A program made the translations under genes and the position numbers. 64,000 nucleotides of DNA from Dermatophagoides farinae (lineage: Eukaryota; Arthropoda; Arachnida; Sarcoptiformes; Pyroglyphidae), in contig NC_134685.1 in NCBI RefSeq assembly GCF_024713945.1, positions 1,917,001 to 1,981,000 of the forward strand. Reading direction: 5' to 3'. Positions within the stretch are counted from its first letter, which is position 1, and every line of letters begins with the position of its first letter. Positions 25,700-38,208 of the stretch are shown here, piece by piece. The notes beneath the pieces are model-generated. The model was given only the letters and a program-made list of their open reading frames with translations. It was not told where the DNA came from and did not search any database.

Positions 25700-27305
25700 T
25701 CATTTTGATAATCTTTTCGATAATAATTGATGATGATGATTATGATAATCAATTTGTCCACTAATTGTATCGATATATCCATAATATGGTTGTTGTTGTT
25801 GTTGTTGTAATTGATCCAAAGAAATTTGTCTATTAATTTGTGATGATGATGATGATTGTTCTGATTGTTGATGACATTGGCCATATTGTTGTTGTTGTTG
25901 TTGTTGATTATCAACAAGACAATCATTAATTTCGGAATCATCATTGTTGTTACATAGAAATCGATGATTATCATTATTGATCATTGTGGTCAAACAATTG
26001 TTCATTGTAGATTCATCTTTGATTTTAGCATTACGTATGAATAATATGAAAAATGTTGAACATAAAATAAGAACAAATAGATAGATACAAGATATAATGG
26101 CATAGAATTGTGTTGTATTACGATCAGTAATTTCGATCAATATTTCTTTCAATCCAACATTCAATACATCTTTAGCTCTTAATAAATAAGCAACAACATC
26201 GGTAACAAATCTAGTATATTCACGGCCACTTAATCGATAATTTGATTGATTTGTAATCGATGATTGTAATGAACGATATTGTTTACTACGTATTAATTCC
26301 ATATAACGATGATAAATACGTGAATCCCATGCGAATGCATTTTCAATTAATTCATGGCTACTATAAAAATAGTAAAAATAATTGGCAACTTCAGTTTCAG
26401 CATCCGATCGATTTAATAATTGTGGTCCAATATGATAAATGGTGCCATAGGCTAATTCAATGAAACGACGATTCATTCCTTTGATGAATAAAGCATATGG
26501 AGAATTTTGTATCTGTGAAAATGATTTAATTAGATGCCATTGGCTATCATGTTTCATTGGTGTTTGATATAATTTTCTTTCAATAGAATATTGTTCAGCA
26601 ATATCGAATATTAATTTATATGAATTGATCATTGTCAATGGATGATCAGTGGCTAATGATAGATTTGATCGAATTGAATCCAATTTTGTTTCAAATGAAT
26701 CAATCATTTTTGCCAAATCATCATTGTTGTTGTTGTTGTTTGAATTTTCATCAATTTGTGCTTTAACATCTTCAATATCATCATCAGTAAGATCCCAGGT
26801 AAAATTAACCGATTTCGATAGCTCTTGTGGATCAGATAGATTTAAATGAATCGATACTAATGAATCAACGGTGAACACTGTGTGTAATTAAAAAATAATT
26901 TTGTTTTCAGAAAACAGAATTTCAAAATCAAAGAACAAAAAAAAATCACTTACACATTTCTTGACCAACAGAAAACATAATTCGGCCAATTTGTTCTTGT
27001 TCAATGAAAATTTCCAATGGTTTTTGCATGAAACGTGTTTCATCAATTTTATTTGCAATGAATATCAATGAAATAACCGATGACCATATGAATAGAAAAC
27101 CGAGACACATTGATATTAATGCTGTGTAGCAGAAATTTACTTCAATCACTTCGGATGATGATTTTTTTGATGATGACCGTTTTTTTCCATTATCATTTTG
27201 AATTGATGAATTCATATCCATGACGTTGATTTTAGCCATTTTAGATGTCGGTACAATTAAACTTTGTCGACAACCAATAGTGGTTGCTGGTGATGAAAGT
27301 TTCAT
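25700..27305 (-). CDS. Two-pass membrane protein with NIT-like extracellular domain
   Basis: Minus-strand exons 26954-27305 (ATG at 27305) and 25700-26877 join in phase 1 with GT-AG ends to give 509 residues. Residues 1-55 are a polar, basic cytoplasmic leader; about 60-84 are a transmembrane helix (CLGFLFIWSSVISLIFIA); about 85-374 form an alpha-helical ectodomain with several N-x-S/T sites; about 375-399 are a second helix (IISCIYLFVLILCSTFFILF); the rest is a Gln/Asn/Ser-rich tail. In the ectodomain the segment around residues 207-222 (FDIAEQYSIERKLYQ) resembles the Q-x-ER signature of nitrate/nitrite-sensor (NIT) domains, which in invertebrates sit on receptor guanylyl cyclases. No kinase-like, HNOBA or cyclase domain follows. 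Function unknown; possibly a chemosensory or co-receptor subunit (inference). Confidence 0.65.
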
Positions 27306-30291
27306 AATTCAAATAGCAAAAATAATGTAAAAAATTGATCAATTCCACAAATATAAAAACCAGATAATCCACAAACACACACACACACACACACCAGAAA
27401 ATAAAAACAACAACAAGTTGGCCAACGACTGAAGAAAACGCGCGAGAAAATGAAATGTGTGTGTGTGTGTGTGATCAATAACAACGACGATTGAATGTAT
27501 AATGTTTTTTTTTCAATATGAAATTCGTTATTTTGTTCGTTGATCGTCTTGTCAAGCAAGTTGTTTGAAACCCACACACACACACGTAGTTTTACAGACT
27601 ACAATTTGGATTTAAACTGATGGTCCCAAGTTGCTGTTGGCATTCGAATGATGGTGTGTGTGTGTGTGTGGATTTTATTTTCTTTATTCATTTTGTATGA
27701 ATGAATATCATTATATTATTTGTATAATGTTTGATGGTAAATAATTCAAAATGGTTGAATGATTGGATGATGTTTTAGCAGAAAAAAATTGTTGGTTTTT
27801 CGTTGTTGTAATGAAACATGAACCAACAAATGATGCGCGTTCGTCCGTGCAATTCACATCGACGACACGCATTCACAAATATACACAGGATAAACACAAA
27901 TATACATAACAAGAGTAATTCAAGCTGATTATTGATGTCAAATGACGGTAAAATACAAATCATGAAATTAAGAAGAAAAAAATAATGACAATTTCCTGTT
28001 TCCGGTTGACAACAACAACAACAACGTAAACGAACCAGGTAAATTGCTTATTGTTTTACTTTACTTTTTTTTTGTTTTATTTTCTTGATGAGTTGCTTAT
28101 TTTATTCGAATGATAATGATCATATCTGAGTGAGAAAGAGAGATAGTTTTTTCTTTTCGATAAATTATTCTAGGATACTATCATAATCATCATTAACGTT
28201 GTTGTTGTTGTTGTTGACGATGATGATGATGATTATCAACTAATCGGTTTTTTCGGTTTTATTGACGATATTGATCGTTGGCGTGTGTGTGTGTGTGTGT
28301 GTGTGTGCGTTTATGACTAACCATTTGAATTTGGCCAGCAAAAAGCAATAAAATGTATGAAAAAAAGGAACGTGTGTCTATATATAATGCATTTGAATGA
28401 GTTTTCTGGGCGTCTTTTATGGGTTTCTTTTTTTTCATAAATTGTAATGTCAAGCCATTTGTTGCTTTTTACTTTGATAATACTTTTCGAGGTCATAGGT
28501 CGTACGGCATAATGCACATATGTGCGAATAGACACACACATACACATACACATTTGACAAAATTTGGTCCTCGAAATATAATTATAGCCATAGAGAATGA
28601 AATGAAACAAATGTCTAAACATGAACAGATGTCTGATGATGATGATGATGAATAAAAAGAATAGGATGGTGCGATTGCTGGTGAGAGTTTTAATGTGTCC
28701 TCTCTCTCTCACTCTTCTTCTTCATCGGTTATAATAATTTTCATCGATGGTGGTGGTGGTGTTGGTGATGATGGTGATGGTGGCGGTAGTAATGTTGGTG
28801 GTGTATGTGAATTTCATGAAAATCAAATGTCGACATACATTGGATGAATGAATGAAAAAAAAGTGAAAAGATTTCATGACACACGGTTGGGTTTGGTTTT
28901 TTTTCATCAAATCAAGTCAAGCGTATAAAAGTCTTCAGGTCGATTCAGGAAAACAACAACAACAACAAAAGGAAGACATTAAAAAAAAATACGAATGACC
29001 CAGCCTTGGCAATCGGCCATCATTAAGCAGCTGGCTGGTTGGCTGGTTGGCTGACTGACTGACTGATATCGTACATTATTTGACACTTATTTTCGGTACA
29101 CATCTGTCCGTTCGATCAATATTGAATGGAAAATTATTTTTCTTCTTCTTTTTTTTCCATTTTTTTGCCTTTTATTATTTAGCCACGTTCCAATACACAA
29201 GCGACAAGCACGCGTCATTCAAATATTATGGCCTTGTCCTATTTTAAATTGTAAATTTTTTTTTTTAAAAATGAATAAAAAAAACTTCAAAATATACCAT
29301 TCATTGCATTCGATATAATCATTGAATTACCAACAACCCTAACGAGTGCCATCTCTTGATTATATGGAACGAATAAATTCATAGATAATCAGATTGTATG
29401 TTTTTCGCAAATTCAATAGATAGCCATTTATATAAGATGGGCGCCAAAGATTGTTGTTTGGTTTTATTTTTTTTTTTCAGCGCATGCCGGTAATAGTGGT
29501 GGTTGGTTGCCAATTTTCAACAATACAACAACACAGTATCCAAATCATCTATTTCTGGTTAGATTTTTCTTCGTCGTCGTTGTTGTCGTCGTCGTTGAAT
29601 GGATGCTGGTTAGGCGCCGAAAAAAATAATGTTATTGCTTCTAGCAAAAAAAAAAAAAAAAAAAAAATACGAAAGAATGGCTCCTAACAAAGTATATATA
29701 TAGTTCAAGTTTTTTTTTCATAACACACATGCTACACATACATACATTGGAGTTCTGGAGTTTCTATGATTCAGTTTTATTATTGTAATATATCATCGAA
29801 ATGGTCTACGGCGTCGTCGTCGTAATCATCGGCGACTAAAGTTATTCTTACTCCCACCGCGAGATTCGTTTTTTTTTTCTTCATCAGGGTTTGCTCGCCT
29901 GCATTTTTTTTTCACATACCAGCTGCTACGGACAGCAGCATTATATATTTTATAAGTACAAGGAATCTATCTATTTTTTTGAAGAAAAAAAAGAGTTGTG
30001 TTAATTTGATTCGAATATATACAACAAGAAAGTGAAAAAAAAACAAAAACAAAAACAAATGAAGAAAATGTGAAAACAAAAATATCAAACCAAATTACAC
30101 ATTCTCGTCGTTGTTGTTGTTGTCGTTGTTTGTTGTTGTTGTTGTTGTTGTTTGTTTGTTTATTTGTTCATGTTGTTGACAATCGATGATGATGATGGTG
30201 GTGTTGATTTGAAGTTAACCAAACTAGCAAAGAAAACGAAATCAATATCGATATTTTTATTTGAAAATTTACGTTTTCATTATTACTGTCA
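27306..30291. other. Intergenic region, divergent promoters
   Basis: Three kilobases between the minus-strand NIT-like gene and the plus-strand CTDSPL2 gene, so probably containing promoters for both. It holds CA/TG runs (27375-27395, 27455-27472, 28282-28306), a GGCT/GACT tetranucleotide run (29030-29066), a poly-A run at 29646-29667 and CTC/GTC trinucleotide patches near 29570-29600. Open frames here lie on repeats. No gene recognised. Confidence 0.55.
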
Positions 30292-32220
<1,929 letters not shown>

Positions 32221-32990
32221 CATCAACAGAAAATTCAACCATCATCTTACTCGTTATTTATTGAATTTATAAAAAAAAGAAAAAAAAACATTGTCAGCTA
32301 TCGAATCTATAGTCCCGTTAAATTCTAATTATTCATTTTGTTATTATTGTTATTCCTTTACGTTCAGGATTAATTACCACTGTTATATCTATCTATTCAT
32401 TTTTTTTTCTCCTTTCAAATCAGTAATTATGATTATACTAGTCAAATCAAATTTATTGTTTATAATATAATTGTTTTAATAACAATATAATCTCAAATGA
32501 TTGTTAATCAAATACATAAACCATTGTCCACTATCTGTTCATACAACAACAACAACAACAACGACAACGACAACATACGCCAAAAGTACAACAAGTGTTT
32601 TTTTTTTGTTTCTTTTTGTTGTTTAGGAAATGTGCTTTGAATTTGTTTTTCTTCTTCGAATGAAAATTGAATTAAAAATTATAGAATTTCAAAACAAACG
32701 ACAATGTCACCATCTACATCATGTCAGTTCATTTTGCATTTTGATTTTATATTTGAAAAAAAACTTATCAATCACACATAGCATAGTGACGCGGCGGTTA
32801 TATCAATCAATCAAAACTAATCTTATCACGAAAAACCAGTCTCAATATTCTTTTTTTTTCGTTATCAAAACAACCACAACAAATTGGATTGAAAAAAAAG
32901 AATAGACTCTTTTGTCTATGTCTGTATCCAATTTGATTTTCTGTTGTTTTTTGTTTTTGTTTTGTTTTATTTACAAACTAAGGTGAAAAA
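32221..32990. other. Region between CTDSPL2 and the isochorismatase-like gene
   Basis: Contains the CTDSPL2 3' UTR and, at 32639-32716, the first copy of a 78-bp direct repeat. A CAA run lies at 32545-32575. No gene. Confidence 0.5.
32639..32716 (+). repeat. 78-bp direct repeat, copy 1 (upstream of isochorismatase-like gene)
   Basis: Begins GAATTTGTTTTTCTTCTTCG and matches 34011-34088 with about four or five mismatches over 78 bp. It ends about 275 bp before the ATG of the isochorismatase-like gene. The other copy lies about 160 bp before the HUS1 ATG. Confidence 0.85.
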
Positions 32991-33696
32991 ATGGCAAAAA
33001 CAACAACAACAACAACAGCATCAGCATGTCGAAATGTTGGAAAATTATTACCAAAACAAAGTGCATTATTCATTTGTGATTTGCAGGAAAAATTTCGACC
33101 CAACATACAATATTTTGATGCCGTTGTACAGATATCATCATGTCTTTTACAAGCAGCACGTTTATTAGATATTCCAATTATTGTTGCTGAACATTATCCA
33201 GAAGGATTAGGTGTAACAGTCAAAGAACTTGGATTAAATGAATATCCAGATATTCAACCGATAACTAAAACACAATTTTCAATGCTTACCAGCGATCTAA
33301 TCGAAAGATTGAGACAAAAACATCCAGATGTAAAGAATATTATTCTTTGTGGTATTGAAACACATGTATGTGTTCAAGGAACAGCATTGGATGCAATTCA
33401 AGCCGGATATGATGTCCACGTTGTTGTCAATGCATGTAGTTCACGTTCAATGGTCGATAGAATGTTTGCATTTGAACGTATGAAACAAGCTGGTGCTTGG
33501 TTAACAACATCTGAATCGGTTATACTGTAAATATTATTACCATCAACGTTGAAATTTGATTTTATTTTTCCGTTTTTTTTTATCCTAATACAGTGGATTA
33601 GTATCAGATGGATCGAATCCAAAATTTCATGACGTACGAAAATTGATTATGGAAACGGCACCGGATTCTGGTCTTTTATCATTGTTGAAAATATGA
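32991..33696 (+). CDS. Isochorismatase-fold hydrolase, ISOC1/ISOC2 type
   Basis: Exons 32991-33526 and 33594-33696 join in phase 2 to give 212 residues. After a Thr-rich leader the protein follows the isochorismatase-domain family: FICDLQEKFRP with D30, AEHYPEGLG, ITKTQFSM with K93, and GIETHVCVQGTALD with C127, giving the Asp-Lys-Cys triad typical of this fold. The last exon supplies the C-terminal APDSGLLSLL, also typical of ISOC proteins. Without the splice the frame would stop at 33530, losing this conserved end. Natural substrate in animals is unknown; ISOC proteins have been placed in cytosol, peroxisome or mitochondrion. Length is usual for the family. Confidence 0.92.
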
Positions 33697-34246
33697 AAGT
33701 GGAAAATGGTAAAAAGAATTCTTTGAATGAAAATTCCACTCAATAGAATTTATTAGATTTAGAAATAATTTTTTCATGTTTCTCAGATTAATAGACAATT
33801 TTAAAGCTATTGGAATTATAGTGTGAATCAAACATTAAACAAACAAACAAACAAACAAATAAACAGACAAACAAAAAAAATCAAATTTTTTTTCACTTGT
33901 GTGTTATTATTACTCGACTCGTGTGGAGTTAGTAGAGTATTATTTTGCTAATTTAAAATTCATTCAATTTTTGACGACAACAACAACAACAACGTTGTTG
34001 TTATAGATATGAATTTGTTTTTCTTCTTTGAATGAAAATTGAATTAAAAATTAAAGAATTTCAAAACAAACAACAATGTCGCCATCTAGTGGTTCTTGAT
34101 TGGTTTTGTTCTTGATTCTGTCAATCGAACTCGTTTGTTGGTTCTGTTTTTTTTTGTTTTTTCGGTTTCCAAGTCGAAAATTTCGCGCCATTATTTTAAT
34201 GTTTGTTTGTTTTTTTTTGTTGTGAGAAAATATAACACTTAAAATC
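33697..34246. other. Region between isochorismatase-like gene and HUS1
   Basis: 3' UTR of the upstream gene, an AAAC tetranucleotide run (33836-33872), a CAA run, and copy 2 of the 78-bp direct repeat at 34011-34088 immediately followed by GCCATCTAGTGG-type sequence. Likely holds the HUS1 promoter. Confidence 0.5.
34011..34088 (+). repeat. 78-bp direct repeat, copy 2 (upstream of HUS1)
   Basis: Matches 32639-32716 with about four or five substitutions and no clear indel. The end of this copy overlaps GCCATCTAGTGG at 34081-34092, whose reverse complement resembles the CTCF core; copy 1 differs at this point. Confidence 0.85.
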
Positions 34247-35149
34247 ATGAAATTCCGTGCCATTACACGACGTTATGAAGCTATCAATGCGATTAATAGA
34301 TCAATATTGGCTGCAGCAAAATTAACCGAATTTCTTGTGTTTCGAATCGATAGTGATACTATTAATTTGATTCCGGATACATCATCACCAACAAATCATG
34401 TATCGATACGTTTTGTATGGAATCGAACATTATTATTCGATGATTATTCATTCAAAGGACTAAACAATGATCATAATGTCATCTATTTTTATTTATATTC
34501 CAATTCAATTATCGACATAATCAATGCAATTCATACAAATGTTCAATTTTTGAAAATTAAACTTACAACAAATAATCAACAGAAACCAATTTTACAATTT
34601 ACATCGGAAAAAATATGTCGTGCTGAATCCGAACAACAAACGATTAAAAATCAAGTACTTGTTGTCATTATCAATCAACAATCATGGTCATTATATGATG
34701 AATATACAATGAATTCGAAAGATATATCATTAAATCTACCATCATTTAATCAATTTGCATTCGATGTGGCTAAATTAGTTAATTGTTCACCATTCATACG
34801 AATATCAGCTAAATATTATTATGATGATGATGAAAATATGACAAAAGCAAAATTAAGTATGACTGGTTTTGTTGATTCATTACAATTAGGTTGTCGTTAT
34901 GAAAAACTTCCAATTACAAATGAATCATCAATGATTGATGATGATCGTCGATCATTGAGGAATCAATCACCACAGACGAACAAAATCTATGTTGATATTC
35001 GAAAATTAAATCAATTCATTTCGGCCATTACAATGTTGCAACCAACTGATGGTATATGTGAAATTGAAAAAAATCATACCATCTTGTTTAAATTTTTTGC
35101 TCATTTTATTAATTTTAAAATTATTCTTACACATTTTGATATCGAATGA
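34247..35149 (+). CDS. HUS1: HUS1 checkpoint clamp subunit
   Basis: A single uninterrupted exon of 300 residues, close to the usual 280. It starts MKFRA, as HUS1 does, and shares AKLTEFLVFRID...INLI, the ALKIKLT-like FLKIKLT, the SLNLP-like block and VDIRKLNQF near residue 250. HUS1 is the PCNA-like subunit of the 9-1-1 (RAD9-RAD1-HUS1) ring, loaded at damaged DNA to activate ATR with TOPBP1. The C-terminus (INFKIILTHFDIE) is diverged but in register. The gene is intronless while its neighbours have introns, which is worth noting but not evidence of a retrocopy, since small mite genes often lack introns. Confidence 0.85.
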   Translation: MKFRAITRRYEAINAINRSILAAAKLTEFLVFRIDSDTINLIPDTSSPTNHVSIRFVWNRTLLFDDYSFKGLNNDHNVIYFYLYSNSIIDIINAIHTNVQFLKIKLTTNNQQKPILQFTSEKICRAESEQQTIKNQVLVVIINQQSWSLYDEYTMNSKDISLNLPSFNQFAFDVAKLVNCSPFIRISAKYYYDDDENMTKAKLSMTGFVDSLQLGCRYEKLPITNESSMIDDDRRSLRNQSPQTNKIYVDIRKLNQFISAITMLQPTDGICEIEKNHTILFKFFAHFINFKIILTHFDIE

Positions 35150-35406
35150 ATTTTTAATTGTTAAAATAAAAACTATATAATAGATGGCGATACCGGTTCC
35201 CAGTACTAGTGTATATGAATGGATAATTTGTTCTCTTTTTATTCAACACACACACACACATGAGTTTATGTTTTATGTCTTGCGCACACGTAGACACACA
35301 CACACGTTGCTTTTTCATCTTCATTTCACTTCCTTTTCTATTTTTGTGTGTTGCTTGTTTTGGTGTTTTTCGTTTGTATTTTAGTCATTTATTTTCTTCT
35401 CTTAAA
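35150..35406. other. Short HUS1-RpL23 spacer
   Basis: Holds an AAATAAAA signal near 35161 for HUS1, two CA runs, and a pyrimidine-rich stretch just before the RpL23 start (35320-35402) that fits a 5' terminal oligopyrimidine leader, as usual for ribosomal protein mRNAs (inference). Confidence 0.45.
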
Positions 35407-35909
35407 ATGTCTAAAAGAGGTATGTTTTTTTTTGGATTCTACCTAGTATTCTGTCATGAATTCTTAATAATTTTTTTTTCTTTTTAATTTAATATACAGG
35501 TCGTGGTGGTACAGCCGGTGCCAAATTTCGTATTTCACTTGGTTTACCCGTTGGTGCTGTTATGAATTGTGCCGATAATACTGGAGCCAAGAATCTGTTT
35601 GTAATCGCTGTTAATGGTATAAAAGGTCGTTTGAATCGTTTACCTGCAGCTGGTGCTGGCGATATGTTTGTGGCAACAGTGAAAAAAGGTAAACCTGAAC
35701 TACGTAAAAAGGTTATGCCGGCCGTTGTCATTCGTCAACGTAAACCATACCGTAGGAAGGATGGTGTATTCATCTATTTTGAAGATAATGCCGGCGTCAT
35801 TGTCAACAATAAAGGTGAAATGAAAGGTTCTGCTATTACTGGACCAGTGGCTAAAGAATGTGCAGATTTATGGCCGAAGATTGCGTCAAATGCTTCGAGC
35901 ATTCAATAA
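35407..35909 (+). CDS. RpL23: 60S ribosomal protein L23 (uL14)
   Basis: Exon 1 is only 13 bp (35407-35419, MSKR plus one base); exon 2 is 35500-35909. Together they encode 140 residues, the exact length usual for animal L23/uL14. Sequence is near-canonical: [65 protein letters not shown] and the C-terminal [18 protein letters not shown]. The protein sits at the 60S subunit interface near the GTPase-factor region. The codon use is richer in GC than neighbours, as expected of a highly expressed gene. The first intron right after the start codon region is typical of ribosomal protein genes. Confidence 0.98.
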
Positions 35910-38208
35910 TTGATAATTGATGGATGATAAATTTTTTTTGTAATTGAAAACAACAAAAAAATGATTTTTTTTCTCATTTTTATTTCTTTTGTCAACAAAA
36001 TTGAAAAACAAAAACATCAACAATTGTAATTTGACATTTGAACCAAACTTAAAAAAAATGGATTAAAATCATTTTTCAACAAAAAAAAATTCCCATTTAG
36101 CCAATATTCAGTGTTTGATATATGTGCGTTATTTATGGAAAAAATTTTCATCAAAACTGTCTATTTTTCTCCTTTGACACCAAAAAGGTCAAAGTTTATT
36201 CCAGAAAAAATATGTGAAACATAATTATGCTTTTTTTCACATCCATCAATCCATCATCATGATGATCATCATCATCATTTTCAAATCTAAATTATAGATT
36301 CGAATTTTTCATGCATTCATATGGTATGTGAATGCCATAATTGCGTCAACAAATTTTTTCTTTCTCTTCAAAAAGATTAAATCAGCTGCTGCTTAAATAA
36401 TACCAAATGGATCCAATTTCAAATATCATCATCATCAATTACATGGCTTGTTTCAAATTTTTTTACATTTTTACTTATCAAAATGTGAAATATTTTGTTG
36501 TTGTTGTTGTTGTTGTTATTTTTTTGATATGATTGGTGATGGGTGAAGAAAATGGCTTCCGCCCTATTTTAGTGATTTTTGACTACATGCTTGTAATTGA
36601 CTTTTGATTTATCGCGTATATACATGAATTAAATATCATCAATTATTACGGTATGTTGTGCATGTATACATTTGATTATTATTCACCGTGACCAATAAGA
36701 GATGTGTGCTTGTGGATGAATTTTTTTTTATCATCATCATTATCATCATACAAAACAAGAATCCTAATAACAACAACAACAACAACAACAAAAATTAAAC
36801 GATTTGATTTCGATCCGAAATAATCGACCGACCAAGATGTTGAAGGATTTGTTGTTCAAAGTTCATGGACAAGTTTTGTATGCGTGTGTGTGTATGTCAA
36901 TTGTGATATTTTGAAAAAAAAGAATTCAATAATGATAAAAATAACTGACACTAGAGTGCGCATCTAATCAAACATTTTTATTGAATATAACGAAAAAAAA
37001 GAAGAGAATACCATTGGTGTTTGTGTGTGTGTGATGGTGGTGGTACAACCCAAAAATATATTTATTTTTGGTTGGTGAGACTCATCAAGTTTTTTTTTCG
37101 ATTTTCTTATTATCTTCTTGCATTTTTTTCTCTATCTATCTCTTTCTCTCTCTTTTTAAATCCGGAATGTTGTGATGATGACGATTTCAAATTGTTGTTG
37201 TTGTTCAACTTGATGATGTTGCCCGTTTTTGTTTCTCTCAATTTTCGTTGTTATTCATTCATTTTTTTTCCGTTGTGTATATGATTAATATATCCACCGT
37301 TGTTATTCATTCATTGCACTTTTTTTCGTGTGTGTGTCTGTGTTGAAAGTTTTTTTTTGTCGATCGGGAACGAATACTGTTTTTTTTTTTATTTTAATAT
37401 CTCGATTTTCATCGTCATCATCAACGTCTGGCCGTTTTCGTCGTCCAAAATATGATCATCAACATTTATTTATTTATTTGGAGAAAAAAAAGCACACACG
37501 TTTTTTTTACCGTAAAAAAAACCTGTCTAATCATAAATCATTGGATTTGATTTGATTTTCAATTTCCATCATTTCGTTTTTCCTTTATTTTGTTCGATTT
37601 TCTCTATCTCACTAAGTGAACGGAAATCAAATCATCATCATCATCATCATCAAAAATCATCATTAAAGATATCACAAATCGAATCTACCTGTTGTTGTTG
37701 TTGTTTTTTTTGGCTGTTATTATTGATATAAAATATTGTATTGCATTGTTGAATAAGGAAAAAACAAAACATAAACATAAAAATAGTCAAACAAACCTGG
37801 AAACCTGATATTTTTTCTTTCGATAAACCATCGATTGATGAATGAAAAATTGTTTTTTTTCTGCCCTTCTCTTTCATCAACATCATCAACATTCAACTTT
37901 TTGATCATCATGATGATGAAATGTATTGAAATGAAATGAAATTATCCATTCATAATTCATCAGTGTGTTGTTGTTGATCATCATCATCATCATCATCCAT
38001 AATCATCAAACATTTTAAATCAGTTTTTTTTACGGTTATCTACCATCTATCATCATTCATTGATTGTTGGTGGCCACTAGTCATATATGGATTGAAGTCG
38101 AAAAACAACGATAGAAAATTTTAAAATTTCACATTTGCCGTAGTAGAAGAATTCGTATTTACCATACATTGTTGATTTTCGGTCATTTAAAGTAATCATC
38201 TGAACATA
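35910..38208. other. Intergenic region between RpL23 and LASP
   Basis: About 2.3 kb of AT-rich sequence with ATC runs (36250-36275, 37630-37652), a GTT run (36495-36517), a CAA run (36770-36791) and TG runs near 36885 and 37022. Short open frames overlap repeats and show no protein-like composition. Probably RpL23 3' UTR, LASP promoter and 5' UTR. Confidence 0.5.
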
